In this document: positions 1 to 7,729 of the stretch, one piece after another | Numbering within the stretch: the stretch's first letter is position 1 | How the letters are laid out: each line of letters begins with the position of its first letter | Assembly: GCA_963796195.1 (NCBI GenBank) | Contig: CAWCKS010000006.1 | Location: forward strand, 1-64,000 | Length of the DNA stretch: 64,000 nt | Reading direction: 5' to 3' | Origin: CAWCKS01 sp963796195 | Lineage (GTDB): Bacteria; Pseudomonadota; Alphaproteobacteria; Rhizobiales; Xanthobacteraceae | Program-made: the position numbers and the translations under genes | The notes under the pieces: generated by a model | What the model saw: only the letters and a program-made list of their open reading frames with translations | Databases searched by the model: none | Told to the model about the DNA's origin: nothing

Positions 1-611
1 CGCAAATGAAAATCCCGCGCGGCGAGCGCAACCGCGCAAGCATCAAGGATGTCGTCGGCCTTCGCGCCGGAGCGGAGCCGGTCGCGCGTCAGCCAGCGGC
101 CGATCTCGCGAAAGCCTTGCGCACGGAGTAGTTTCGCGCGCTGGCGAATTCCCTCGCCCGTATGCTTTGACGGCAACGGTTTGCCGGCATTGAGTCTCAA
201 GAACACCAGTTCGGGATGCGCTTCGCGAATCTTCGCCTGACGACGAGGCGTGATCGCCGCATCGAGCTCGCAAATCTTCCTGCCGAGATGCCAGAGCTGG
301 ATCGAGACGCCGGGCTCCCCGCGCGACCTCAGCGCGCGATTCGCCGCAGCATGCGACGCATGGTCCCACAAGCCGCGCCGCGCGCCAGTGAAGACGCGCG
401 ACGCATGCGGCTTGAGCATCTTTCGCGCGGCAAGGTCGCAGGAGCGCTCGCCTTGATCAGGTAGTCCGATCGGCATGTCGATCGCGGCGACATCAAATTT
501 TGTCGCAAGCAGTTCGGCGATGGTGGAATAGAAGCGGAGCTCGCGTGTCTCACCATCGACGCGCACCGCGACCCAGCCTTTGCGATAGCCGTCAAGGCCC
601 ACACATATCAT
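1..611 (-). CDS. DUF429 family protein (partial, runs off left edge)
   Basis: An open frame starts at ATG 611 (MICVGLDGYRKGW...) and stays open to the left edge, so the C-terminus may be missing. The N-terminal GLDGYRKGW segment, the internal AAIDMPIGLPD motif and a C-terminal ADDILDACAVALAAR segment are typical of DUF429, a family predicted to have an RNase H-like fold; its cellular role is not established. About 203 codons are visible, close to the usual family length, so little is lost. It is divergent from the DUF3551 gene at 638, with only 26 bases between the two starts. Confidence 0.8.
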   Translation of the reverse strand, partial: MICVGLDGYRKGWVAVRVDGETRELRFYSTIAELLATKFDVAAIDMPIGLPDQGERSCDLAARKMLKPHASRVFTGARRGLWDHASHAAANRALRSRGEPGVSIQLWHLGRKICELDAAITPRRQAKIREAHPELVFLRLNAGKPLPSKHTGEGIRQRAKLLRAQGFREIGRWLTRDRLRSGAKADDILDACAVALAARDFHL

Positions 612-637
612 TGCAGGACATTAGCGGAGGCAGGTTG

Positions 638-904
638 ATGAGAAGAACCCATTGTTCGAAAATCTCGCTGGCGCTCGGTCTCTTCAGCGTCCTGACGTTG
701 TCAACCGCCAAAGCGCAGACGGTGCGATCCTATTGCCTGACCGGCATCAATGGCGAGCTAGGTCACTGTGACTATCCCACCTTCGACGCCTGCCGCATGG
801 ACGGCGCAGGCTACGGAATTTGCGTTGCGAGCGAACGCCCGGTACGGGGCGAGCCTGTGGCGTCCGTCACGGCCGCGCCGGCGGCGACCAAGCGGAGACG
901 GTGA
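638..904 (+). CDS. DUF3551 small secreted protein
   Basis: 88-residue protein with an N-terminal signal peptide (MRRTHCSKIS then a hydrophobic stretch ending AKA-QT). The mature part is short with spaced cysteines (SYCLTG, GHCDYP, DACRMDGAGYGICVAS), the pattern of the DUF3551 family that is abundant in Bradyrhizobium and of unknown function. I chose ATG 638 because GGAGG lies about 8 bases upstream; a longer in-frame start at 500 would overlap the divergent DUF429 gene and lacks a signal peptide. The C-terminus is Ala/Pro/Arg rich. A second DUF3551 gene follows at 1019. Confidence 0.75.
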   Translation: MRRTHCSKISLALGLFSVLTLSTAKAQTVRSYCLTGINGELGHCDYPTFDACRMDGAGYGICVASERPVRGEPVASVTAAPAATKRRR

Positions 905-1018
905 GCAGGCGGCCATCGCTCATGCCCCTCTTGTCGCGCGCGAGTTTTGATCGAGCGCAATGACTAAAGACGTGCATCAGGCCAGTTTTTCCGCACATTG
1001 CGGAAAGGAAACGGCCTC

Positions 1019-1303
1019 ATGCGTTCCACCCGTCATTTGAGAGCCCTGATCGGGCTCACATTCCTTGCAACGCTCGCCTGTTCGACGAACGCAGGCGCGC
1101 AGACTTACCCAGCCCACCCGGCCCAATCGTATTGCCTCATGGGCGCGGCCGCGGTGATGAACAGGTGCGGCTTTGCCACCTTCGAGCAGTGCAAGGAGTA
1201 CAGCGCAAACTACGGAATTTGCAACGAGAGTCCACGCGCCGCCGATCGCTACTGGATCGACCAGACGCCCTACGCGCGGATGGGCAAGCCTCGCCGGCAC
1301 TGA
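1019..1303 (+). CDS. DUF3551 small secreted protein, second copy
   Basis: 94 residues. The start MRSTRHLRALIGL gives a clear signal peptide ending near GAQT, with AAGGAAA about 12 bases upstream; an in-frame ATG at 998 is less likely because it delays the hydrophobic core. The mature part carries SYCLMGA, NRCGFATFEQCKEY and NYGICNES, the same cysteine and aromatic spacing as the gene at 638. The two are paralogues and probably arose by tandem duplication. It converges with the fumarase gene, 15 bases away. Function is unknown; export to the periplasm is an inference from the signal peptide. Confidence 0.75.
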   Translation: MRSTRHLRALIGLTFLATLACSTNAGAQTYPAHPAQSYCLMGAAAVMNRCGFATFEQCKEYSANYGICNESPRAADRYWIDQTPYARMGKPRRH

Positions 1304-1318
1304 GCGGCGGCGAGCGCG

Positions 1319-2968
1319 CTAGCCAAGGTTCAATTCCTTGAAGAAGTCGTTGCCCTTGTCGTCGACCACGATGAAGGCCGGGAAGTCTTCAACCTCGATG
1401 CGCCAGATCGCTTCCATGCCGAGCTCGGGATATTCGACGGTCTCGACCTTCTTGATGCAGTGCTCGGCGAGGTTCGCGGCGACGCCGCCGATCGAGCCGA
1501 GATAGAAGCCGCCATACTGCTTGCAGGCCGCCGTCACCGCTGGCGACCGGTTACCCTTCGCCAGCATCACCATCGAGCCGCCGGCTTTCTGGAAATCCGC
1601 GACGAACGAATCCATGCGTCCAGCGGTGGTCGGGCCGAACGCGCCCGAGGCGTAGCCGGCCGGGGTCTTGGCCGGGCCGGCGTAATACACCGGGTGGTTC
1701 TTGAAATAGTCCGGCAGCCCCTGCCCTGCTTCGAGTCGCTCGCGCAGCTTGGCATGCGCGAGATCACGCGCCACGATCATCGGCCCGGTCAGCGACAGCC
1801 GCGTCTTGATCGGATATTTCGTCAGCTGCGCCAGAATCTCCTTCATCGGCTTGCGCAGGTCGATCTTCACCACCTCGCCGCCCAGCCTCGAAGTATCCAC
1901 CTCCGGCAAATACTTTGCCGGATTGTGCTCGAGCTCTTCCAGGAACACGCCGTCCTTCGTGATCTTGCCGAGTGCCTGGCGATCCGCCGAGCACGACACG
2001 CCGAGCCCGATCGGCAACGATGCGCCATGGCGCGGCAGCCGGATCACGCGCACGTCGTGGCAGAAATACTTTCCGCCGAACTGCGCGCCGACGCCAAGGC
2101 TCTGCGTCATCTTCAGCACTTCCTGCTCCATCGCGAGGTCGCGGAAGGCGTGGCCGTCTTCTGAGCCCTCGGTCGGCAGGCTGTCGAGATATTTTGTCGA
2201 GGCGAGCTTCACCGTTTTCATGGTGAGTTCAGCCGAGGTGCCGCCGATCACGATCGCAAGGTGATAGGGCGGGCACGCCGCGGTGCCGAGCGTGAGCACT
2301 TTCTCTTTCAGGAACGCGACCATGCGGTCGTGGGTCAGGATCGACGGCGTCGCCTGGAACAGGAAGGCCTTGTTGGCCGAGCCGCCGCCCTTGGCGATGA
2401 ACAGGAACTTGTAGGCGTCGTCGCCTTCGGCATAGATCTCGACCTGCGCCGGCATGTTGTTCGCGGTGTTCTTCTCCTCAAACATCGAGATCGGCGCGAG
2501 CTGCGAATAGCGCAGGTTCCTCTTCAGGTAGGCATCGCGCGCGCCCTCGGCGAGCGCGGCCTCGTCCTCGCCGTCGGTGAAGACCAGCCGCCCCTTCTTG
2601 CCCATGATGATCGCAGTGCCGGTGTCCTGGCACATCGGCAGCACGCCGCCGGCGGCGATGTTGGCGTTCTTCAGGAAGTCGAAGGCAACGAACTTGTCGT
2701 TGTCGGACGCTTCCGGGTCCTCGACGATGCTCTTCAGCGACGCCAGATGCGCCGGCCGCAGCAAATGATTGATGTCGGCAAACGCGGCTTCCGACAGCGC
2801 CCGCATCGCTTCATGCGACACCACGAGCATGTCTTTGCCCATCACGGTCTCGACCCGCACGCCGTCGGATGAAATCTTGCGGTAGGTGGTCGTATCCTTG
2901 CCGAGCGGAAACAGCGGCGTGTGCTTGTAGGGCGGTGTTTTCGGCGGGATGTTGGCGGGGGCGTTCAT
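1319..2968 (-). CDS. fumA: class I fumarate hydratase (4Fe-4S)
   Basis: Intact 549-residue protein of the usual class I fumarase length. It interconverts fumarate and L-malate in the cytoplasmic TCA cycle. Seen: the cysteine motif LPMCQDTG (Cys about residue 113), TLGTAACPPYHL and LGVSCSADRQ, the three places where class I enzymes bind the iron-sulfur cluster, plus the KGGGSANK and PTTAGRMDS segments of the N- and C-terminal domains. The start at 2968 (MNAPANIPPK) is preferred; an in-frame ATG 11 codons upstream adds a basic non-conserved extension. It stands alone, with no co-directional neighbour close by. Confidence 0.95.
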   Translation of the reverse strand: MNAPANIPPKTPPYKHTPLFPLGKDTTTYRKISSDGVRVETVMGKDMLVVSHEAMRALSEAAFADINHLLRPAHLASLKSIVEDPEASDNDKFVAFDFLKNANIAAGGVLPMCQDTGTAIIMGKKGRLVFTDGEDEAALAEGARDAYLKRNLRYSQLAPISMFEEKNTANNMPAQVEIYAEGDDAYKFLFIAKGGGSANKAFLFQATPSILTHDRMVAFLKEKVLTLGTAACPPYHLAIVIGGTSAELTMKTVKLASTKYLDSLPTEGSEDGHAFRDLAMEQEVLKMTQSLGVGAQFGGKYFCHDVRVIRLPRHGASLPIGLGVSCSADRQALGKITKDGVFLEELEHNPAKYLPEVDTSRLGGEVVKIDLRKPMKEILAQLTKYPIKTRLSLTGPMIVARDLAHAKLRERLEAGQGLPDYFKNHPVYYAGPAKTPAGYASGAFGPTTAGRMDSFVADFQKAGGSMVMLAKGNRSPAVTAACKQYGGFYLGSIGGVAANLAEHCIKKVETVEYPELGMEAIWRIEVEDFPAFIVVDDKGNDFFKELNLG

Positions 2969-3089
2969 GGGCGTGGGCTTGATCCTTTGGGCCGGGCGCA
3001 AAATGCACCGTTACGACAGCGTTATAAGCGCCCTCGCGTCGGCGGCCAGCGTCGGAAGATGCGTCCGGAATAGCGGACTATCAAATTAT

Positions 3090-3212
3090 TCACCCCTTCC
3101 CGCCTTGCTTCTCCGCATAGGCATCCACCACGCACGGATATGCCTGATAGGGCACGCGGCGCTGGCGGGCGGCGCGCTTGAAGTAATCGACTGAGCGCTG
3201 CGACAGCTCACG
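3090..3212 (-). pseudogene. possible remnant of a CopG/ribbon-helix-helix type antitoxin
   Basis: On the minus strand a short frame without a start codon reads RELSQRSVDYFKRAARQ, then RRVPYQAYPCVVDAYAEKQ, ending in TGA at 3090. The pattern 'S.RSVDYFK..A....VPYQ....VVDAYA' resembles the C-terminal part of CopG-like antitoxins. A stop precedes it immediately, so only a fragment remains. The identification rests on about 40 residues and is weak; it may be chance. Confidence 0.25.
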
Positions 3213-3249
3213 TCACTTCACGTTGTCCTCGTGCAGTATCAGTGCATCC

Positions 3250-3500
3250 GGCGACGAGGAAATCCTCGATCACTTGACCCGTCCGATTTCCCCTTGCTGT
3301 AGCTACGTTGCTTCTTCTCGCTTGCCTTCCCTTTCCCCCTCCCGAAAACCTTATGGTCCTCTCCTTCCCCCTTAAGCACACCGTCCTCACCCCCCCGTCC
3401 TCGCTTTATGACCACCCCTAGCTCTCTGCCCTACCCATTCTCCCTCCCCGCCCCCCCCCTTCCCCCCCTCCACTGTCTCCCCTCCCCCCCCCCCAAATCA
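3250..3500. other. non-coding polypyrimidine tract
   Basis: Most of this stretch is C/T on the plus strand, with uninterrupted C runs of 9 (about 3451-3459) and 11 (3484-3494). No convincing gene is present in 3213-3564. The strand asymmetry is extreme compared with the rest of the window. It lies just upstream of the secreted-protein gene at 3565. Confidence 0.8.
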
Positions 3501-3564
3501 CATTCGACACGACCGCAAATCCGTGATTGCCTTCCGTCGAACGGGTTCTCGCAGGGGCTTTCCG

Positions 3565-3900
3565 ATGAGGCAATCGATTCTCAAGCTCGCCGCCGCCCTC
3601 GCCGTCCTCATCGCCTCGGCCACCCTCGCCCACGCTGACGCAATCGACGGCGACTGGTGCGCGGCCGACGGCAACCAGCACATGACCATCAACGGGGCCG
3701 ACATCACCACGCCCGGCGGCAAGCAGATCAAGGGCAACTACACCCGCCACGCCTTCGACTATGTGATTCCCGACGGCGAAGCCGGCGCTGGCGAGACCGT
3801 CAACATCTTCCTGCGCAGCGAATATTTTGCGGTGTCGCGGCAGGGCGCGGCCGATGCGCCGCTGAAGGAATGGCGACGCTGCGCGCTGCGCACGAGCTGA
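3565..3900 (+). CDS. hypothetical secreted protein
   Basis: 111 residues with a strong signal peptide (MRQSILKLAAALAVLIASATLAHA-DA). The mature protein begins DGDWCAADGNQHMTINGADITTPGGKQIKG and contains two cysteines (WCAAD near the start, WRRCALR at the end) that could form a disulfide. I do not recognise a characterised family; the small beta-rich, Gly/Asp-rich look fits a periplasmic protein. ATG 3565 is supported by AGGGG 8-12 bases upstream. It is a single gene between the polypyrimidine tract and a convergent zinc-ribbon gene. Confidence 0.7.
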   Translation: MRQSILKLAAALAVLIASATLAHADAIDGDWCAADGNQHMTINGADITTPGGKQIKGNYTRHAFDYVIPDGEAGAGETVNIFLRSEYFAVSRQGAADAPLKEWRRCALRTS

Positions 3901-3972
3901 CTTTTTCGCGCACGTGAGCAATCACGCGCGAGCGCCAATGAGACCTTCCAATCGAAACGCTGTTACGATGAT

Positions 3973-4182
3973 TTACGCCGCAAGCGCGCGATCGATTTCG
4001 GCGGCGATGTCGGCGCGGTAGATCGCGATTTGCGTGAACTCGTAGTCGCAGGCGTCGCAGACCCAGACGAAGTGGACCTCGCAGTCGGCAACTTCCGACC
4101 ACACCGGTTTGTCAATCGGGTGCCCGCATTGAGCGCATGGATTGTTGTGAGGAACGGCAGAACTCGCAGCACGTCGCATCAT
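3973..4182 (-). CDS. small double-CxxC zinc-ribbon protein
   Basis: 69 residues. Two CxxC pairs are visible, CAQCGH and CDACDYEF, spaced about 28 residues apart, the layout of a zinc ribbon. The rest is short and charged (TQIAIYRADIAAEIDRALAA). I chose ATG 4182 because GGGAGG lies about 6 bases upstream; a second in-frame ATG follows directly. No specific family is recognised. It could bind nucleic acid or act as a metal-binding accessory protein, but nothing in the neighbourhood decides this. Confidence 0.65.
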   Translation of the reverse strand: MMRRAASSAVPHNNPCAQCGHPIDKPVWSEVADCEVHFVWVCDACDYEFTQIAIYRADIAAEIDRALAA

Positions 4183-4487
4183 GCGCGCCTCCCTTGCAGC
4201 CCTTGCCCGCCCGCATCTTCGTCGGCTTCTCGGAAGCGTCAAGACAATTCGCTGCTGCGCCGCGTCGAACAGATTTTCGTCACCACCTCGTCATGAAAAT
4301 CTTGGGCGACAGCCACGGCGACGCCGACAGAAAGCCACGCCGTCAAATCTGTAGCTGATGTCACTGACGCCTCCCTCCCGAAGTGAAGCTCACGGCAAAA
4401 CTGTGTCGCAGGCTGGCGACAAACCACCGCACCTTCGCTATCGTGGAACTTTCGAGAATATCTTGAGGGTTAATTTGGGGCTTAAAA

Positions 4488-5351
4488 ATGGTTGATCGTG
4501 TTTGGTATTTTGCGGTCGGCGGCAATCGCCAGGGCCCGATTTCCGAAGAAGAACTGCGGGCCAAAATTGCAAGCAGCGAGATCAAGGCCGACACTCTGGT
4601 CTGGAATTCCGGCATGGCCGACTGGACCAGGGCCGGCGCCGCCCCGGGCCTGCTCGGGGCCGGCACTCCCTCACTGCCGCCGGGCGCGCGCGCCTGCCGC
4701 GCCGTCGCGGAGGGCCATGACGGCGCGGCGTTCACGCCGCATTTCGACACCTGGCCGCTGCTCGGCCGGTCGCTGCTGGTGTTCATCGGCGACCTGCTGA
4801 TCGTTCCGGCGCCGTGGGTCAACACCGGCTTTTGTCGCTGGATGGTCGACAACATCGAACCGCCCAATGGCAAGCGGGTGCGCTTCGAGGGCCAGGTCGG
4901 CGACATCTGGTGGGTGTTCGTCCTCAACGCAATCTTCATCTATCTCGGCGAAGTGCACAACGCGGTGCTCATCGTGACGCTGCTGCTGTCGGTGTTCTTC
5001 TACTACATGATCACGCGCTGGTTCTTTGCGAACCTCGCCTGGGAAGGCCAGACCGAACGCCTGCAATTTGTCGGCAGCTACTGGGGCATGCTCGGCTGGA
5101 TGGTGCTGACCTGGCTCGGCTTCATCGTGATTATCGGCTGGGCCTGGGCGCAAACCGCGATGTTGCGCTGGATCTGTGAGAACGTCGAAGGCACCAGCAA
5201 GCAGCTCACTTTCGTCGGCACCGGCTGGGAAGTGCTGTGGCGGACGTTCGTGTTCGTCATCTCCGCCATGTTCATCATTCCGATCCCGTGGACCATGCGC
5301 TGGCTGATGGCGTGGTACATCACGCAGTTCCGGCTGAGTGAGCGGGCGTGA
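4488..5351 (+). CDS. GYF_2-domain membrane protein (YjgN/DUF898-like membrane part)
   Basis: 287 residues. Residues 1-50 (VWYFAVGGNRQGPISEEELRAKI...VWNSGMADW) form a GYF_2 (DUF4339) domain, a predicted protein-binding module. After a short Gly/Pro linker, residues from about 95 to the end contain several hydrophobic helices (WWVFVLNAIFIYL, VLIVTLLLSVFFYYMI, MVLTWLGFIVIIGWAWA, TFVFVISAMFIIPIPW) separated by FEGQVGD/LQFVGSYW/LTFVGTGWE repeats, as in the YjgN/DUF898 family. Those recurring F.G segments suggest internal duplication. Likely an inner-membrane protein; no function is known. ATG 4488 has a weak GGGG upstream. Confidence 0.75.
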   Translation: MVDRVWYFAVGGNRQGPISEEELRAKIASSEIKADTLVWNSGMADWTRAGAAPGLLGAGTPSLPPGARACRAVAEGHDGAAFTPHFDTWPLLGRSLLVFIGDLLIVPAPWVNTGFCRWMVDNIEPPNGKRVRFEGQVGDIWWVFVLNAIFIYLGEVHNAVLIVTLLLSVFFYYMITRWFFANLAWEGQTERLQFVGSYWGMLGWMVLTWLGFIVIIGWAWAQTAMLRWICENVEGTSKQLTFVGTGWEVLWRTFVFVISAMFIIPIPWTMRWLMAWYITQFRLSERA

Positions 5352-5354
5352 GAT

Positions 5355-5412
5355 TTCCCCGCCTCCCCTCTTCGTCGTTGCGCGGACCCGTTGGCTCCTC
5401 GCAATGACGCCA
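5355..5412. repeat. REP-like intergenic repeat
   Basis: The gap between two convergent genes holds TCGTCGTTGCGCGGACCC and TTGGCTCCTCGCAATGACG, read on the minus strand as CGTCATTGCGAGGAGCC. From memory this is a common dispersed intergenic motif of Bradyrhizobium genomes; here it sits where two genes converge. No other content is seen in the gap. Confidence 0.4.
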
Positions 5413-5427
5413 GCGTACGATGCCATC

Positions 5428-6369
5428 CTACACCGGCCTCACCTTGCCCGGCACGCCGAGCTCGCACTCGAGCGCGGCGCGATCCCATTGTGCGAGATCG
5501 GCAGCGGCGGCGTAAGTCGTCTGAAGAAACGCCAGCAGCGCCTGCTCGGGCTCGCGTACGCTGCGCACGGCATCATACGGCAGGATGAATTCGCCGAGCT
5601 CTTTCGAGAAGAATGCATCCGACGGCTCTACGCGCGCTCCGCCAAATCCTTCCGGCGCCGGATAGGCGTAGGAATAGAACGCGGGATAGTCGATCGCGCC
5701 GCCACCCGGCCAGAAGCCGGCGCTGGACACCTCGTGCGAATAGGCTTCGCGCGCAACGCTGTCGGGCAAACCTGGAACGCCGCCCGGATGCGGCGGCGCC
5801 GTGCGACCGGAAAAACGCGTGACCGCGAGATCAAAGCTGCCCCAGAAGAAATGCACCGGCGACACCTTGCCGAGAAAACCGGTGCGGAACCGGGTCAACA
5901 CGTCGTGCGCGGCCAGCAGCGCGCCGTGGAACCGCTGCGCCGCCGCGCCATCATAGGACTTGTGCACGATATCGTCCGGAAACGGGGTGGCGTTCGCAAT
6001 CTCGCACGGCATCGGATTGAGTTTCAGGTCGATGCTGAGCTCGGCCAAAGCGATCATCGCATCGGCGTAGAACTCGGCGACCGAGACGGGCCGCAGCATC
6101 AGCTGGCGAAAGTCGCCATCGCTGGTGCGGAACCACAGCACGTGGTCGACAAAATCGAACTCAAGCGACAGATCGCGGTTACCTAGCGGCATCGGCGGCG
6201 TCGCGAGCCCGCGCGCCGAGACCAACAGCGTGACATGCCAGGAATGGTTGGTCCATGGCGTCAAAGCGAGCCGAATTTTGCCGGCGATCTGCGTCCACAG
6301 GTGCAGCGTCTCCAGCGTGTCCTTCCAGTCGTGATAGGGCAGCGCGGGCCAGCGATCATTGGCAGGCAT
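5428..6369 (-). CDS. DUF5996 family protein
   Basis: 313 residues, intact. The N-terminus RWPALPYHDWKDTLETLHLWTQIAGKIRLAL, followed by NHSWHVTLLVSARGL, FDFVDHVLWFRTSDG and the later VHFFWGSFDLAVTRFSGR and SAGFWPGGGAIDYPAFYSYAYP segments, matches the DUF5996 family; biochemical function is unknown. Soluble, no signal peptide. It starts at ATG 6369 and is divergent from the membrane-protein gene at 6468. Confidence 0.8.
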   Translation of the reverse strand: MPANDRWPALPYHDWKDTLETLHLWTQIAGKIRLALTPWTNHSWHVTLLVSARGLATPPMPLGNRDLSLEFDFVDHVLWFRTSDGDFRQLMLRPVSVAEFYADAMIALAELSIDLKLNPMPCEIANATPFPDDIVHKSYDGAAAQRFHGALLAAHDVLTRFRTGFLGKVSPVHFFWGSFDLAVTRFSGRTAPPHPGGVPGLPDSVAREAYSHEVSSAGFWPGGGAIDYPAFYSYAYPAPEGFGGARVEPSDAFFSKELGEFILPYDAVRSVREPEQALLAFLQTTYAAAADLAQWDRAALECELGVPGKVRPV

Positions 6370-6467
6370 GACAATCTCCGTTCACCCCGAACCTTAACAC
6401 CGTCGTGAACGCTTGAACCAACCGTGACAGAATCCTGACCAACGTCCACGGAGAGTCAGTTAGCACA

Positions 6468-6992
6468 ATGACCATGGCCAGCACCGATGACGGATTCGTG
6501 TCGGACCCCGCGTCGCCGCTGTCGCTGCGTCTGTTGCTGATTGTCGCGGCGCTGGCGGAACTCGTGGACTCTGCAGCGTCGCTGCCGGTGCTGTTCATGG
6601 ATCATTCGCAGATCCCCGGCCCCGGAATCGGCGGCGCGCTTATCCTCGCCACGATCGCGCTGAAACCACCGCTCGCGATCGCCGCGATCGGCGGCGCGCT
6701 GATCAAGCGGATGCGGTTCGCCGTGTGCGCGCTGGCGGCCATCGGTGTCTGCACCTGGCTGTTCTATCTGCCGTCGACGAAGCTGTCCGACCTCGGTATC
6801 AGCTTCAGCTGGGCCGGCGTGCAGTTCCTTGTCGATACGCAACTGGTGCTGCCGATCGCGATCGCAGCGATCGTGCTAGCACTGCGTACCGCATGGCTCA
6901 ACCTTGCGATTGTGCTGGCCTGCCTGCCGACCGCGATCCGGCTCGCCGGACTGATCGCGTTCGTGGTCGCCGTGAGCATCCACGGGTTTTAG
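6468..6992 (+). CDS. hypothetical multi-spanning membrane protein
   Basis: 174 residues with several predicted transmembrane helices (LRLLLIVAALAELV, GALILATIALKPPLAIAAIGGAL, FAVCALAAIGVCTWLFYL, LVLPIAIAAIVLAL, LAGLIAFVVAVSI). No recognised family. The start ATG 6468 is followed three codons later by another ATG, so the exact start is uncertain. It is followed on the same strand after 86 bases by the secreted-protein gene at 7079, so the two may be co-transcribed. Confidence 0.65.
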   Translation: MTMASTDDGFVSDPASPLSLRLLLIVAALAELVDSAASLPVLFMDHSQIPGPGIGGALILATIALKPPLAIAAIGGALIKRMRFAVCALAAIGVCTWLFYLPSTKLSDLGISFSWAGVQFLVDTQLVLPIAIAAIVLALRTAWLNLAIVLACLPTAIRLAGLIAFVVAVSIHGF

Positions 6993-7078
6993 CAGCAAAG
7001 CCGCTTCTGCGTTCTTGCGCGCTGCGGCGCGACGGGGTCTTATGCCCGTCCCGCCACCCATTAGCGACCATCAGGCAC

Positions 7079-7567
7079 ATGATTTCGCATTTTTTCGTCC
7101 GCGGCCGCGGTCAGGCCGCTGCCACCCTGCTGACCATCCTTATCCTCGCCTGCGGTGCGTCTACGGTCGCACGGGCCGATCCATGCGATGATCTCGCCAA
7201 GCAGCTCGCCAGCCAGATCAGCGACTTGAAAGTCGGCGCCACGCGCGGCGGGGTGATCTATCTCGAACATCCGACCGTCAGGCAGGCCTGGCTCGGCTGT
7301 TCCGGGCGCAACATCAAGAACGAAATCTCGGCGACGGCGACGACCAAGAAGCCGTCGAAGGAATTCCTCGATTTCATCTCAACCGCCGCGGCGCTGGTGT
7401 TCACGATTCCCAAGGGCGACGCGCTTGCCGGCGCGCAACGCTGCGTCGGCCGCATCGGCATCTTCCGCGGCTACAACATCTCGACGCGTTACCGCAAACT
7501 CGACATCCGCTGCGCGCGTCCCAAGGACGCCACCGAGATCACGATCTCGCGCGAGAAGGATGTGTAG
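7079..7567 (+). CDS. hypothetical secreted protein
   Basis: 162 residues starting MISHFFVRGRGQ, with a signal peptide ending near ARA-DPCDD. The mature part has four cysteines (DPCDDL, WLGCSG, AQRCVGR, DIRCARP), consistent with two disulfides, and an STAAALVFTIPKG segment. I recognise no family. A much longer upstream extension in the same frame overlaps the preceding gene and is Arg-rich, so ATG 7079 is preferred. An inverted repeat follows its stop codon. Confidence 0.65.
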   Translation: MISHFFVRGRGQAAATLLTILILACGASTVARADPCDDLAKQLASQISDLKVGATRGGVIYLEHPTVRQAWLGCSGRNIKNEISATATTKKPSKEFLDFISTAAALVFTIPKGDALAGAQRCVGRIGIFRGYNISTRYRKLDIRCARPKDATEITISREKDV

Positions 7568-7582
7568 TCCGGCATAGTCAGG

Positions 7583-7719
7583 AGTCGTCCCCGCGAACGC
7601 AGGGACCCATAGCCCCTGTGCCCGTTGACTCGCTCGGCAGCAATCAAGAATTTTTCCGCAGCAGCCTTTCGTCTCAGGTCTGCTGCGGAGTATGGGTCCC
7701 CGCGTTCGCGGGGACGACT
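7583..7719. repeat. long inverted repeat, 29-bp arms
   Basis: Arm 7583-7611 (AGTCGTCCCCGCGAACGCAG...) and arm 7691-7719 are reverse complements with one mismatch. Each arm also contains its own short CGCGAACGC/GCGTTCGCG element. The spacer is about 79 bp. This is a palindromic repeat unit between the convergent genes ending at 7567 and 7730; it could also act as a bidirectional transcription stop, though no clear T-run is present. Confidence 0.75.
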
Positions 7720-7729
7720 GTCTTTTTGA

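Noticed and set aside
1460..2164. Long plus-strand open frame across the fumarase gene
   Set aside because: It is antisense to a complete, well conserved enzyme and is rich in Arg/Ala as expected for a high-GC shadow frame.
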